A DNA stretch of 49,532 nucleotides from Scatosoma sp045533485 (GTDB taxonomy: Bacteria; Bacillota; Clostridia; Christensenellales; Borkfalkiaceae): assembly GCA_045533485.1 (NCBI GenBank), contig JAZSHX010000048.1, positions 1 through 49,532 of the forward strand, in the 5' to 3' direction. Under the pieces are notes generated by a model that saw only the letters and a program-made list of their open reading frames with translations, was not told the origin of the DNA and ran no database searches. Numbering within the stretch: the first letter of the stretch is position 1; each line of letters opens with the position of its first letter. The position numbers and the translations under genes are program-made. Positions 42,324 to 49,532 of the stretch are shown here, one piece after another.

Positions 42324-42378
42324 ATTCACATTTTGCGTTCTTTTTCGTTTGTTATACGAAAAGAAAAGGGAGATTTTT

Positions 42379-44280
42379 ATGCTGATTAGTTTCGACAACG
42401 TTCATTTCGGTTTTTCAGGCAATACTATGCTTGAAAATATTTGTTTTTGCTTAAATGAAGGGGACAGGGTTGGATTGATCGGCGCAAACGGCGAGGGAAA
42501 GACCACGCTGCTTCGCTTGCTTTTAGGGGATTTAGACGCGGAAAGCGGGGACATTTTTCGCAAAAACGGCGCAAAAATCGGCTACCTTGCGCAAAACGGC
42601 GGATATGATAGCGACAAGAAGGTTTTTGAAGAAATGTGCGACGTGTTCGCCGAAGATATCCGCGATTTGCAAGCGCTTAGACAAGTGGAAGAACAAATTT
42701 CCGCCACGCAAGACACTGACGCAAACTACCGCGTACTTGCGGCAAAATACGAAACGTTAAACAAGCGCATCGCCGCGCGCGATAGCTATAACTATGAAGT
42801 GCGTATTCGCACCGTACTCAACGGTATGGGTTTTGCGGACGTGTACGAGCAACGCATTTCCACCATGTCGGGCGGCGAAAAAACGCGCTTGAAGCTTTGT
42901 AAATTGTTGTTGGAAAGCCCCGATTTGTTGGTGTTGGACGAACCAACCAACCACTTGGATATGAAAACGCTGTTTTGGCTGGAAGAATATTTAGCTTCGT
43001 TCAAGGGCGCAATTTTAACCGTTTCGCACGATAGATTTTTCTTGGACAAAATCGTTTGCCAAATTTACGAAATCGAAAATAAAAAATTGTCCGTTTTTAA
43101 GGGCAATTACACCAAATATAAAAGCTTGAAAGCGGAAAAAGTGGCGCGGATAGAAAAGGAATACGAAAAACAGCAAGAAGAACGCGCACGCTTGCAGGAT
43201 TACGTGGATAGAAATTTGGTGCGCGCGTCCACCACGAAAATGGCGCAATCACGGCGTAAGGTTTTGGAGAAAATGGAGCTTATCGAAAAGCCGAACTTAC
43301 CCCCTGCGCCGCCCCGTTTTTCCTTTACCTATCCTGAAAAATCCTACGAAAAGGTGCTGGAAGTTAGCCATCTTCCCCTGTCCGTAGGCGAAAAGACACT
43401 GCTCAAGGACGCTTCGTTCACCTTGATGCGCGGCGAAAAATGCGCTATTCTTGGCGACAACGGCACAGGGAAAACTACCCTGCTTAAAACGCTTATGCAA
43501 AATCAACATAACGCCGTGCAGTTTGGCAGGTTTGTTAAAGTGGCAAGCTACGACCAAGAACACGCCAACCTTGACGGCGACAACACGGTGCTTTACGAAC
43601 TTTGGGGACGGCACGTCACGTGGGATCAAACGCGTGTACGCAATATTTTGGCCACCGCAGGTTTGGTTGCGGAAGATATGGATAAAAAGGTGCGCATGCT
43701 GTCGGGCGGCGAAAGAGCCAAGCTTGCCTTGGCAGTATTTGCCTGCGAACACGCCAACACCTTGTTTTTAGACGAACCCACCAACCACTTGGATTTGCCT
43801 GCGCGCGAAGCACTTGAAAATGCCCTTTCCGCCTTTGACGGCACGCTTTTGTTCGTTTCGCACGATAGATACTTTATCCGCGCGTTAGCAGGAAAAATCA
43901 TAGAACTGGAAAACGGCGAGCTTACTTGTTTTTCGGGCGATTACGACGCGTTTACCGCTATGAAAGCGGAACGCAAAAAAGCGCAGGAAACGGCAAATGA
44001 ACGCATACCTGCCCCCACTGTTCCACAAAATATACCGCCGAAAAACGAATATTACAGAAGCAAAGACGAACGCGCGCAGGAAACGCGCAGGCGCACGCGT
44101 ATAAAGAAAATAGAAGAAGAAATTTCCGCTTTGGAAACAGAAGAAGCGCAGTTGAACGCGTCTCTTTCTACCCCCGAAGTGACGACAAATTTTGCGCTTT
44201 TGACGGAAACTTGCAATCGCTTGGAACAAATCAAAAGCACGCTGGACGAACTGTATAACGAATATGAACAGCTCATCTAA
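42379..44280 (+). CDS. ABC-F family ATPase
   Basis: A 633-residue soluble protein with two ABC domains and no membrane part. The first has GANGEGKTT and MSGGEKTRLKLC; the second has GDNGTGKTT and LSGGERAKLALA. Both have DEPTNHLD. A linker of charged helix lies between them and a C-terminal coiled coil (about 575-633) follows. ABC-F proteins act on ribosomes, some giving antibiotic resistance; the subgroup is not clear. AGGGAG precedes the ATG at 42379. The linker before the coiled coil holds a copy of the dispersed word, encoding ERIPAP. Confidence 0.9.
   Translation: MLISFDNVHFGFSGNTMLENICFCLNEGDRVGLIGANGEGKTTLLRLLLGDLDAESGDIFRKNGAKIGYLAQNGGYDSDKKVFEEMCDVFAEDIRDLQALRQVEEQISATQDTDANYRVLAAKYETLNKRIAARDSYNYEVRIRTVLNGMGFADVYEQRISTMSGGEKTRLKLCKLLLESPDLLVLDEPTNHLDMKTLFWLEEYLASFKGAILTVSHDRFFLDKIVCQIYEIENKKLSVFKGNYTKYKSLKAEKVARIEKEYEKQQEERARLQDYVDRNLVRASTTKMAQSRRKVLEKMELIEKPNLPPAPPRFSFTYPEKSYEKVLEVSHLPLSVGEKTLLKDASFTLMRGEKCAILGDNGTGKTTLLKTLMQNQHNAVQFGRFVKVASYDQEHANLDGDNTVLYELWGRHVTWDQTRVRNILATAGLVAEDMDKKVRMLSGGERAKLALAVFACEHANTLFLDEPTNHLDLPAREALENALSAFDGTLLFVSHDRYFIRALAGKIIELENGELTCFSGDYDAFTAMKAERKKAQETANERIPAPTVPQNIPPKNEYYRSKDERAQETRRRTRIKKIEEEISALETEEAQLNASLSTPEVTTNFALLTETCNRLEQIKSTLDELYNEYEQLI
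44000..44016 (+). repeat. Dispersed word, copy F
   Basis: AACGCATACCTGCCCCC, identical over 17 bases to copies A and E. It is the only copy found inside a plus-strand gene, yet in the same chromosomal orientation as the others. Confidence 0.7.
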
Positions 44281-44312
44281 AAATATTTTTTCGACTTTTT
44301 TTGCAAAAACTG

Positions 44313-44341
44313 TTGACAACTCCTAAAAAGTGTGATATCAT
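44313..44341 (+). promoter_or_regulatory. Promoter of the SPFH gene
   Basis: TTGACA (44313-44318), 17-nt spacer, TATCAT (44336-44341). Confidence 0.75.
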
Positions 44342-44371
44342 TTTAATATCAAAACCATAAGGAGAAGAAAT

Positions 44372-45388
44372 ATGGAAGAAAAAATTTTACATAACAAAAA
44401 GAACGGTATGATCACGTTGCTTGTTTGTATCTTGGTGGAAATCGTGGCGCTTATCGGCGCGATTGTAGGCGGCATACAAATCGAAGCAAACGAAACGACG
44501 GGCGCGATTGTTTTGACGTTTTTCTCTATCGGCGTATTTTGCCTTGCGTGGATTCCCCTTGCAGGCCTGCGCGTATTAAAGCCCAACGAAGCGCTTGTTT
44601 TGACGTTGTTCGGTAAATACGCAGGCACGATTAAAGGCGAAGGTTTTTACGCAGTCAATCCTTTCTGCGTAGCCGTAAACCCCGCCGCGCAAACCAAACT
44701 TAACCAAAGCGGCGACGTTGGCCAAAAACCGGCGGCTGAAAAAAATCCAAGCACTTCTTCGTTCCAGCTTATCAACAAGAAAATTTCCCTTAAAGTTATG
44801 ACGCTGAATAACAACCGTCAAAAAATCAACGATTGCTTGGGTAACCCCGTAGAAATCGGTATTGCGGTTATGTGGAAGGTCGTCGATACGGCAAAAGCGG
44901 CGTTCAACGTGGATAACTACAAAGAATATTTATCCTTACAATGCGACAGCGCGCTTAGACAGGTGGTACAAATTTACCCCTACGACGTAGCCCCCGGCGT
45001 GGATACTACGGGCGACGGCGTAGAAGACGACGGTTCGCTCCGCGGTTCGACGGATATCGTGGCGGCGCGTATTCGCGATGAAATTCAAAAACGCGTAGAC
45101 GACGCTGGCTTGGAAGTGGTTGAAGCGCGCATCACGTACCTTGCGTACGCGCCCGAAATTGCCGCTGTTATGCTCCAACGCCAACAAGCAAGCGCGATCA
45201 TCGACGCAAGAAAGATGATTGTCGACGGCGCAGTGGGTATGGTAGAAATGGCATTGCAACGCTTGAACGACAACGGTATGGTACAGCTTGACGAAGAAAG
45301 AAAAGCGGCGATGGTTTCCAACCTTTTGGTGGTGCTTTGCGGCAACCGCGACGCGCAACCCGTTGTCAATGCAGGCAATTTATACTAA
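44372..45388 (+). CDS. SPFH/Band 7 domain membrane protein
   Basis: A 338-residue protein of the stomatin/prohibitin superfamily. Two hydrophobic segments (about 14-34 and 45-65) anchor it; the SPFH domain spans roughly 70-270 (LRVLKPNEALVLTLFGKYAGT at its start, then VDDAGLEVVEARITYLAYAPEI), followed by a helical C-terminus. Members form membrane oligomers linked to lipid microdomains. AAGGAG precedes the ATG. It is followed after 76 bp by a ribbon-helix-helix protein, a neighbourhood repeated in many Firmicutes. Confidence 0.88.
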   Translation: MEEKILHNKKNGMITLLVCILVEIVALIGAIVGGIQIEANETTGAIVLTFFSIGVFCLAWIPLAGLRVLKPNEALVLTLFGKYAGTIKGEGFYAVNPFCVAVNPAAQTKLNQSGDVGQKPAAEKNPSTSSFQLINKKISLKVMTLNNNRQKINDCLGNPVEIGIAVMWKVVDTAKAAFNVDNYKEYLSLQCDSALRQVVQIYPYDVAPGVDTTGDGVEDDGSLRGSTDIVAARIRDEIQKRVDDAGLEVVEARITYLAYAPEIAAVMLQRQQASAIIDARKMIVDGAVGMVEMALQRLNDNGMVQLDEERKAAMVSNLLVVLCGNRDAQPVVNAGNLY

Positions 45389-45397
45389 TAACGTTTT

Positions 45398-45431
45398 TTA
45401 GCGGCGCGCCGCTAACCGTAGCAAATGCTAC
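45398..45431. promoter_or_regulatory. Palindromes between the SPFH and RHH genes
   Basis: TTAGCGGCGCGCCGCTAA (45398-45415) is an 18-bp perfect palindrome. A second hairpin GTAGC-AAAT-GCTAC follows at 45418-45431. There is no T run after either. They could be operators for the RHH protein encoded just downstream or an RNA processing site. Confidence 0.5.
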
Positions 45432-45464
45432 GCCACACTATTTTGACCAAGGCAGGTAGGAAAA

Positions 45465-45665
45465 ATGAACGATAACCAAAAGAAACAAATCCCCTTGCGC
45501 TTATCGCCAAAGCTTTTCAATGCGATTGCGGCGTGGGCGGAAGACGATTTCCGTTCTATCAACGGGCAAATTGAATATCTGCTTTCAGAGTGCGTACGTC
45601 AACGCAAGAAAAACGGGAAATACGTTTCCGATGAAATAGACGTACCTCCCCAGTTGGATATTTGA
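45465..45665 (+). CDS. Arc-type ribbon-helix-helix DNA-binding protein
   Basis: A 66-residue protein. IPLRLSPKLFNAIAAWAEDD gives the N-terminal DNA-contacting strand and first helix; SINGQIEYLLSECVRQRK is the second helix, the Arc/MetJ fold that binds DNA as a dimer of dimers. AGGTAGGAAAA precedes the ATG. It has no promoter of its own that I can see, so it probably shares the SPFH transcript, and the palindromes between the two genes are natural candidate targets (inference). A terminator follows. Confidence 0.82.
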   Translation: MNDNQKKQIPLRLSPKLFNAIAAWAEDDFRSINGQIEYLLSECVRQRKKNGKYVSDEIDVPPQLDI

Positions 45666-45671
45666 CAAGGC

Positions 45672-45708
45672 AAAAACCCCCTTTGTTTGACACGCAAAGG
45701 GAGTTTTT
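45672..45708 (+). terminator. Terminator of the SPFH-RHH operon
   Basis: CCCCTTTG pairs with CAAAGGG(A)G, followed by TTTTTTT. Confidence 0.82.
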
Positions 45709-45741
45709 TTGTTCGGCTTAAAAAAAGCGCGCAAAATACAT

Positions 45742-45770
45742 TGACTTTTTTGGATAAGCGGCGTATAATA
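45742..45770 (+). promoter_or_regulatory. Promoter of tRNA-Ser
   Basis: TTGACT (45742-45747), 17-nt spacer, TATAAT (45765-45770), 19 bp before the tRNA. Confidence 0.82.
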
Positions 45771-45789
45771 TAAAGAGCAAATACAAAAT

Positions 45790-45877
45790 GCAGAGATGGT
45801 AGAGTGGTCGATTGCGGCGGTCTTGAAAACCGTTGAAGTGAGAGCTTCCGGGGGTTCGAATCCCTCTCTCTGCGCCA
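45790..45877 (+). tRNA. tRNA-Ser (anticodon TGA)
   Basis: Acceptor GCAGAGA pairs with TCTCTGC, discriminator G45874 and encoded CCA follow. The anticodon loop CTTGAAA gives TGA. A long variable arm (about 45831-45847) and the T arm GGGGGTTCGAATCCC mark a class II tRNA. Serine identity is supported by the anticodon, the variable arm and discriminator G. Confidence 0.95.
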
Positions 45878-45880
45878 AAA

Positions 45881-45908
45881 AAAGAACGGTATCGACCGTT
45901 CTTTTTTT
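45881..45908 (+). terminator. Terminator of tRNA-Ser
   Basis: AAAGAACGGT pairs with ACCGTTCTTT around ATCG, followed by a T run. It also serves the converging GDSL hydrolase gene, since it is near-symmetric. Confidence 0.88.
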
Positions 45909-45909
45909 A

Positions 45910-46584
45910 TTATAAACTAAGTAAAAATTCTTTGAGTTTTTGCGCGATAACCGCGTGCCCGAATTCATTGAAATGCAAGCCGTCAACCGTGTATTTTTGA
46001 TAATCTTCTGCGTTGCTTGGATCAATCCCCAACGCATCGTACAAATCCAAAACGGGTATGCTCAGCGCTTCGCCCGTGCGTTTAATAACGTCTACGTACG
46101 CTTGTAACGGTTTGCTGTCGGGGTGCTTGCACTCCCGTGGGGAAACTTGCAAACAGGATACCCCTTGATAATAACACCGCGCCGGAGACATAAAGACGAT
46201 GGGCTTGCCCTTGTAGGTGTTTTTCAAATATTCCATCAAATACCGTACCGCACCGCAAAAGGTGGTCGGTTGCGTGTCGCCCGTTTGCCCGAACGGCGCG
46301 TCGCCGTGGATATAATCGTTAACTCCGCCATACACCACCACGATATCCGCCGACGTGTCCATAGTGATTGCTCTGCCCGGGAAATACAAATCCCATTTCG
46401 GCGACGGGCTTGGCTTGGTTTGATAAGCAAACCGCGTACCGCCGACACCGTATACGTTGGCTGTCTTTAAGCCGCAATCGCGCTGGATAACTTGGTGATA
46501 GCGCAGGTGCATTTTGCCCTGCATACCAGCGCCTTCCGTGATGCTATCCCCTAAAAAATTGACGATTTTTCCTTGTAATTGCAT
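45910..46584 (-). CDS. SGNH/GDSL-family hydrolase
   Basis: A 224-residue esterase-type enzyme without a signal peptide. Block I is FLGDSITEGAGM (catalytic Ser near residue 13), block III is YGGVNDY, and block V is DGLHFNEFGH, with the catalytic Asp and His three residues apart. It probably removes acyl groups from a sugar or lipid; the substrate is unknown. Its ATG sits within a copy of the dispersed word, and the only ribosome binding site is the GGGGGCAGG of that word. It follows the ABC exporter stop by 9 bp. Confidence 0.85.
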   Translation of the reverse strand: MQLQGKIVNFLGDSITEGAGMQGKMHLRYHQVIQRDCGLKTANVYGVGGTRFAYQTKPSPSPKWDLYFPGRAITMDTSADIVVVYGGVNDYIHGDAPFGQTGDTQPTTFCGAVRYLMEYLKNTYKGKPIVFMSPARCYYQGVSCLQVSPRECKHPDSKPLQAYVDVIKRTGEALSIPVLDLYDALGIDPSNAEDYQKYTVDGLHFNEFGHAVIAQKLKEFLLSL

Positions 46585-46594
46585 ACCTGCCCCC
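46581..46594 (+). repeat. Dispersed word, copy G
   Basis: GCATACCTGCCCCC spans the junction between the ABC exporter stop and the GDSL start. On the minus strand the word GGGGGCAGGT runs directly into the ATG. Confidence 0.65.
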
Positions 46595-48465
46595 TACGTA
46601 GCTTGCGCCGCCGCAATTTCTTCTTCGCGAATACGGCTCAATTTTTCCAGCTCACTAAACGCGCCACCCTTTGCCATCAGCTCTTCGTACGTGCCCACTT
46701 CTACCACCTTACCTTCGCTCATCACGACAATTCTATCGGCGTTGCGAATGGTAGAAAGGCGATGCGCCACGATAAAGGTCGTGCGTTTTTCCACCAACCT
46801 ATCGACGGCTTGTTGCACGTGGTATTCCGACACGTTATCCAGCGCGCTGGTCGCTTCGTCCAAAATCAAAATTTTCGGTTTTCTAATGAGCGCGCGCGCA
46901 ATACAAATGCGTTGCTTTTGCCCGCCCGACAGCTTGTCGCCGTGTTCGCCTACCAGCGTATCGACACCCTTTGGCAAAGACGGCAAAAATTCCGTCACGT
47001 TCGCGTCTTTGAGCGCCTGCATCAATTCTTCTTCCGAATACGTTTGCAAGCCGTACGTGATATTTTCACGCAAAGTGCCCGAAAATAATATACTGTTTTG
47101 TGGCACGACCGACAAAAACCGACGGTAATCCTGTAAAGGAATATCGCTCAACGGCACACCGTCGATGCAAATGCGCCCGTCCGTCGGCGAAAGCAAGCCG
47201 ATAATCAAGTTCATCACCGTGCTTTTCCCCGATCCCGACGCGCCGACCAAAGCGATACGCTCCCCTGCGCGCACGGACAAATGAAAATCGCACACCACCT
47301 GCTTATCTTCGTTTGGATAATGATAGCTCACGTGCTCAAAATCCACCGCGCCGTTAAGCGCAGACACTTTGCGTTCCCCGTCGTCGCGCTCCAAATCGTC
47401 CGAACAAATAATTTCGGAGAGCGAACGCACGGCGTCCTTGCCCGTCACGATATTCGGGTAATAATTGATAAGCGTGATAATCGAGCTGTTAATGGACGAA
47501 AACAGCGATTGAAAGAGCACCACTTCGCCCGCCGTGATAATGCCCTGCAACGCCAAAAATACGCAGAAAAACAAGCACGCAACGGAAAGTCCGTGACTGA
47601 CCGCCCACATCATCGAACCCAGCTTCGCATTGGTTCTATCTAAGCGCAAGCCCGTTTCCGTCACCGACGAAATGGACTGATTGACCAGCTGTTCTTCCAC
47701 AGCAATCAAGCCGTGCGCTTTGGTAAGCGGCAGCATTTGAATGGCGGTGGTCAATTTCCCTGATAATTTTTCGTTTTCCACCCGAAACTCACGCGCTTGT
47801 CGCCGCACGGGCTTTCTAAACGTCATTGTGAGCAGAATATTCAGCGGCACGATAACGATAAAAAACAAGACGATAACGGGGCTTTTGATAAGCGCAATCA
47901 CGATAGACCCCACCGCCCCCACAAGGTTGGGGATAAACGCCGTTAAAAAGGTGCGATAATACATTTCCACGTTGGTGATATCGCGCAAAAATTTCGATTG
48001 AATGCGCCCTTCTTCAATCTCTTTATGATAGGTAATAGACAGCCGTTGCAGCTTTCTTACAACGCCGCTTTTGATATCCGCGGACGTGTCGCGTATCCAC
48101 TTATTGACGATAGACGACCGCCACATCGTCGTGGGCACGTTTTGCGCAATCAACACAAGCGCCAACAGCGCGTCTATCATCAACCGTGTTTGGTAACCGT
48201 CGGGGCGATAGGTGATCACGTCGATTACGTCGCTTGTAATAAGCGGTAAAATAAACACGGGCGACGCTTGCAAAATGTAGATAAGCGTGCTGACCAGCAC
48301 CTTTAACCAATCCTTACGCAACAATTTGCTCAAAAAAGCGTCCTGTTTCTTGGGTTTGGTTTCCCCGTACCCAAACAACCACTCCAAATCGGGGATTTTG
48401 CCCTTATGCCCCCGTCGTTCCGTTTGCCGTAGTTGTTCGGCTTGCTCCGTTGCTTGCTTCGACAT
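46594..48465 (-). CDS. ABC exporter, fused membrane and ATPase domains
   Basis: A 623-residue half-transporter. A charged N-terminus (about 1-55) is followed by six transmembrane helices (about 60-340), then an ATPase domain with GASGSGKST near residue 420, LSGGQKQRICIARAL and DEATSALD. It works as a homodimer or heterodimer and exports an unknown substrate, perhaps a drug, lipid or peptide. I chose the ATG at 48465, with AAGGAGGT 6 nt upstream. The next gene downstream, a GDSL hydrolase, is co-transcribed. Confidence 0.92.
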   Translation of the reverse strand: MSKQATEQAEQLRQTERRGHKGKIPDLEWLFGYGETKPKKQDAFLSKLLRKDWLKVLVSTLIYILQASPVFILPLITSDVIDVITYRPDGYQTRLMIDALLALVLIAQNVPTTMWRSSIVNKWIRDTSADIKSGVVRKLQRLSITYHKEIEEGRIQSKFLRDITNVEMYYRTFLTAFIPNLVGAVGSIVIALIKSPVIVLFFIVIVPLNILLTMTFRKPVRRQAREFRVENEKLSGKLTTAIQMLPLTKAHGLIAVEEQLVNQSISSVTETGLRLDRTNAKLGSMMWAVSHGLSVACLFFCVFLALQGIITAGEVVLFQSLFSSINSSIITLINYYPNIVTGKDAVRSLSEIICSDDLERDDGERKVSALNGAVDFEHVSYHYPNEDKQVVCDFHLSVRAGERIALVGASGSGKSTVMNLIIGLLSPTDGRICIDGVPLSDIPLQDYRRFLSVVPQNSILFSGTLRENITYGLQTYSEEELMQALKDANVTEFLPSLPKGVDTLVGEHGDKLSGGQKQRICIARALIRKPKILILDEATSALDNVSEYHVQQAVDRLVEKRTTFIVAHRLSTIRNADRIVVMSEGKVVEVGTYEELMAKGGAFSELEKLSRIREEEIAAAQAT

Positions 48466-48564
48466 ACGCATACCTCCTTGTTTCTCCAAGCGGAAAGCTC
48501 CGTTTGACGCGTCGTTTGACAAGTCCGTTTTATTTTTCGCGCTTGATTTGTTCAAGCTTGTTAC

Positions 48565-48593
48565 ATTATACCCCACTAAAAATGCGTTGTCAA
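48565..48593 (-). promoter_or_regulatory. Sigma-A promoter of the ABC exporter operon
   Basis: On the minus strand TTGACA (48593-48588), 17-nt spacer, TATAAT (48570-48565). GCTTGA-TTTGT-TCAAGC just downstream (48541-48557) is a weak operator candidate. Confidence 0.82.
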
Positions 48594-48668
48594 TACCTAT
48601 TTTCATTTTTTTGTATGGAAAAAATAAATGCGGTGTATTCGTTTTTTCGTTTTTTGCGCCCATATCTT

Positions 48669-48698
48669 TTGACGAACACCGCGTTTTTGTGATATACT
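48669..48698 (+). promoter_or_regulatory. Promoter of the QueG-like gene
   Basis: TTGACG (48669-48674), 18-nt spacer, TATACT (48693-48698). The ATG begins 6 nt after the -10, as in the PflX-like gene. Confidence 0.7.
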
Positions 48699-48704
48699 GT
48701 TGCT

Positions 48705-49373
48705 ATGAATATACAAAACGAAATCAAAAAACACGCCTTGGATTTAGGCGCGGATATCGTGGGCTTTTGCCAGCTTGACAAATCCCCTGTGGATAGCTTG
48801 CCAACGCTCACCTACGCCGTGTCTATCGGCGTCAAATTGCCCGACGCGGTTTTGAGCACCATCGACAGCGCGCCCAGCTTTGCTTATTTTCACGAATACC
48901 GTTCGGCAAATGCGCTTTTGGATAGCATAATCTTCCGTTTAAGCCGTAAAATCGAGCAATTAGGCGGTTTGGCGTTCCCCGTGGCTGCCAGCCAAAGCCA
49001 AGGCAAAAATCGCCCCTACGAAGGCGTTTTTCCCCATAAAACGGCGGCGGCAAAATCGGGGCTTGGGTTTGTCGGCAAAAGCGGTTTGTTTTTGTCCAGC
49101 GAATACGGCAGTAAAGTCCGCCTTGCCACCGTTTTGACGGATTTGCCCTTACAAAGCGAATTGCCCGTGATAGAAAACGGTTGCGGAAATTGCAACGCGT
49201 GCAAGCTTGCTTGCCCTGCAGGCGCGATTTTCGGGGAGCTCCCCACCACGGACGGCAAAAGAAATTTCGACCCCGAACTTTGCTCACGGTATATGAAAGA
49301 GCATTTTCAAGATATCGGCCGCGGTAGCGTGTGCGGCATTTGCATCAAGGTTTGCCCCAAAAACAAGCTGTAA
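48705..49373 (+). CDS. QueG-like Fe-S protein, short form
   Basis: A 222-residue protein related to epoxyqueuosine reductase. The N-terminal domain includes SKSGLGFVGKSGLFLS-like sequence (AAAKSGLGFVGKSGLFLSSE, near residues 115-134). Two 4Fe-4S sites follow: CGNCNACKLACP and CGICIKVCP, plus a Cys before them (ELCSRY). QueG is usually longer and ends in HEAT repeats that hold tRNA; these are missing, so the substrate may differ. There is no Shine-Dalgarno sequence; the mRNA is predicted leaderless. Confidence 0.82.
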   Translation: MNIQNEIKKHALDLGADIVGFCQLDKSPVDSLPTLTYAVSIGVKLPDAVLSTIDSAPSFAYFHEYRSANALLDSIIFRLSRKIEQLGGLAFPVAASQSQGKNRPYEGVFPHKTAAAKSGLGFVGKSGLFLSSEYGSKVRLATVLTDLPLQSELPVIENGCGNCNACKLACPAGAIFGELPTTDGKRNFDPELCSRYMKEHFQDIGRGSVCGICIKVCPKNKL

Positions 49374-49410
49374 GCTTTTATCTTCCTGCTCTCCTTTATT
49401 TGAACACAAC

Positions 49411-49532
49411 AATCCCCCCTTTTTATCCCCCCCCTTTACACAAGGGGGGCTTTTTTCGGCTCCCTTGTGCAAAGGGAGCTGTCACAACGTGACTGAGGGA
49501 TTGTATTGCTGTCATCCTGGAGCGCCACCCCC
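49411..49532. repeat. Hairpin-rich intergenic repeats, cut by window end
   Basis: Three hairpins in a row: CCCCCCTT with AAGGGGGG (49431-49449, followed by TTTTTT and so also a terminator of the preceding gene), GGCTCCCTT with AAGGGAGC (49459-49479), and GTCAC with GTGAC (49481-49493), then GAGGGATTGT. The first part repeats the theme with its own AATCCCCCC. The look is that of the mobile palindromic repeats common between clostridial genes. The last bases (GTCATCCTGGAGCG) begin another repeat-like stretch. Confidence 0.65.

Noticed and set aside
215..45415. Shared 13-base word GGCGCGCCGCTAA at 215-227 and 45403-45415
   Set aside because: A match of this length between two places in 49.5 kb is expected by chance, and both lie in palindromes built from the common GGCGCGCC core.
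1..49532. CRISPR arrays, rRNA genes, insertion sequences with transposase, phage genes or defence systems
   Set aside because: None seen: no regularly spaced repeats, no transposase, integrase or phage motif in any translated frame.

Overview
The window reads as a chromosomal stretch of an uncultured anaerobic clostridium-like Firmicute, probably from the gut. Supporting points are the mid-GC composition, strong AGGAGG ribosome binding sites, sigma-A promoters with 17-nt spacers, THF and cobalamin riboswitches, ECF vitamin transporters, Fe-S and radical-SAM enzymes, an RsbV/RsbW/SigB-like module, and Clostridia-type intergenic repeats at the right edge. I cannot assign a genus. Most genes lie on the minus strand, which suggests (inference) that it is the leading strand.

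Layout. 1-300: the 3' end of a tRNA, then a short structured segment ending in a second, imperfect copy of the same tRNA 3' end. 399-5321: two potassium uptake systems facing each other (ktrB-ktrA on plus, trkA-trkH on minus) around a shared terminator. 5345-8864: a minus-strand block, radical-SAM DUF512 gene - der - plsY, followed by an 87-bp hairpin before trkA. 8865-13448: a small membrane protein and the operon lgt - pncB - lspA - rluD. 13435-14350: folT under a THF riboswitch. 14404-16752: a DUF421/DUF4363 pair and an iron alcohol dehydrogenase. 16930-19390: a UDP-sugar pyrophosphorylase coupled to a small unknown gene, then a PH-domain membrane protein. 19420-20915: a cobalamin-riboswitch operon encoding a transcobalamin-like lipoprotein and an ECF S component. 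21031-28941: phosphohexomutase, transketolase, a PucR-like regulator with an S41 protease, and an orphan membrane protein. 29046-30829: a sigma-factor partner-switching operon. 30884-37699: D-lyxose isomerase-like gene - tsaD - metal permease, and secA - prfB. 37857-41254: asnA, mgsA, bioY, metK. 41276-49373: a PflX-like radical-SAM protein, an ABC-F ATPase, an SPFH/ribbon-helix-helix pair, tRNA-Ser, a GDSL hydrolase, an ABC exporter and a QueG-like Fe-S protein. 49395-49532: hairpin-rich repeats cut by the window end.

How the genes work together. Three ECF substrate-binding subunits (folate, predicted cobalamin, biotin) occur with no ECF ATPase/T module in the window, so they probably share a distant one. 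lgt and lspA process lipoproteins such as the B12-linked one encoded here.

The strongest leads are: (i) the riboswitch-controlled lipoprotein plus S component, a candidate Gram-positive 'transcobalamin' uptake system; (ii) three genes whose start codon sits where transcription should begin, all encoding Fe-S proteins; (iii) a dispersed word GGGGGCAGGTATGCG scattered through loops, linkers and gene starts; (iv) an anti-sigma kinase that has lost its ATP-binding residues beside a second, better conserved ATPase; and (v) a 36-nt perfectly alternating purine-pyrimidine tract.
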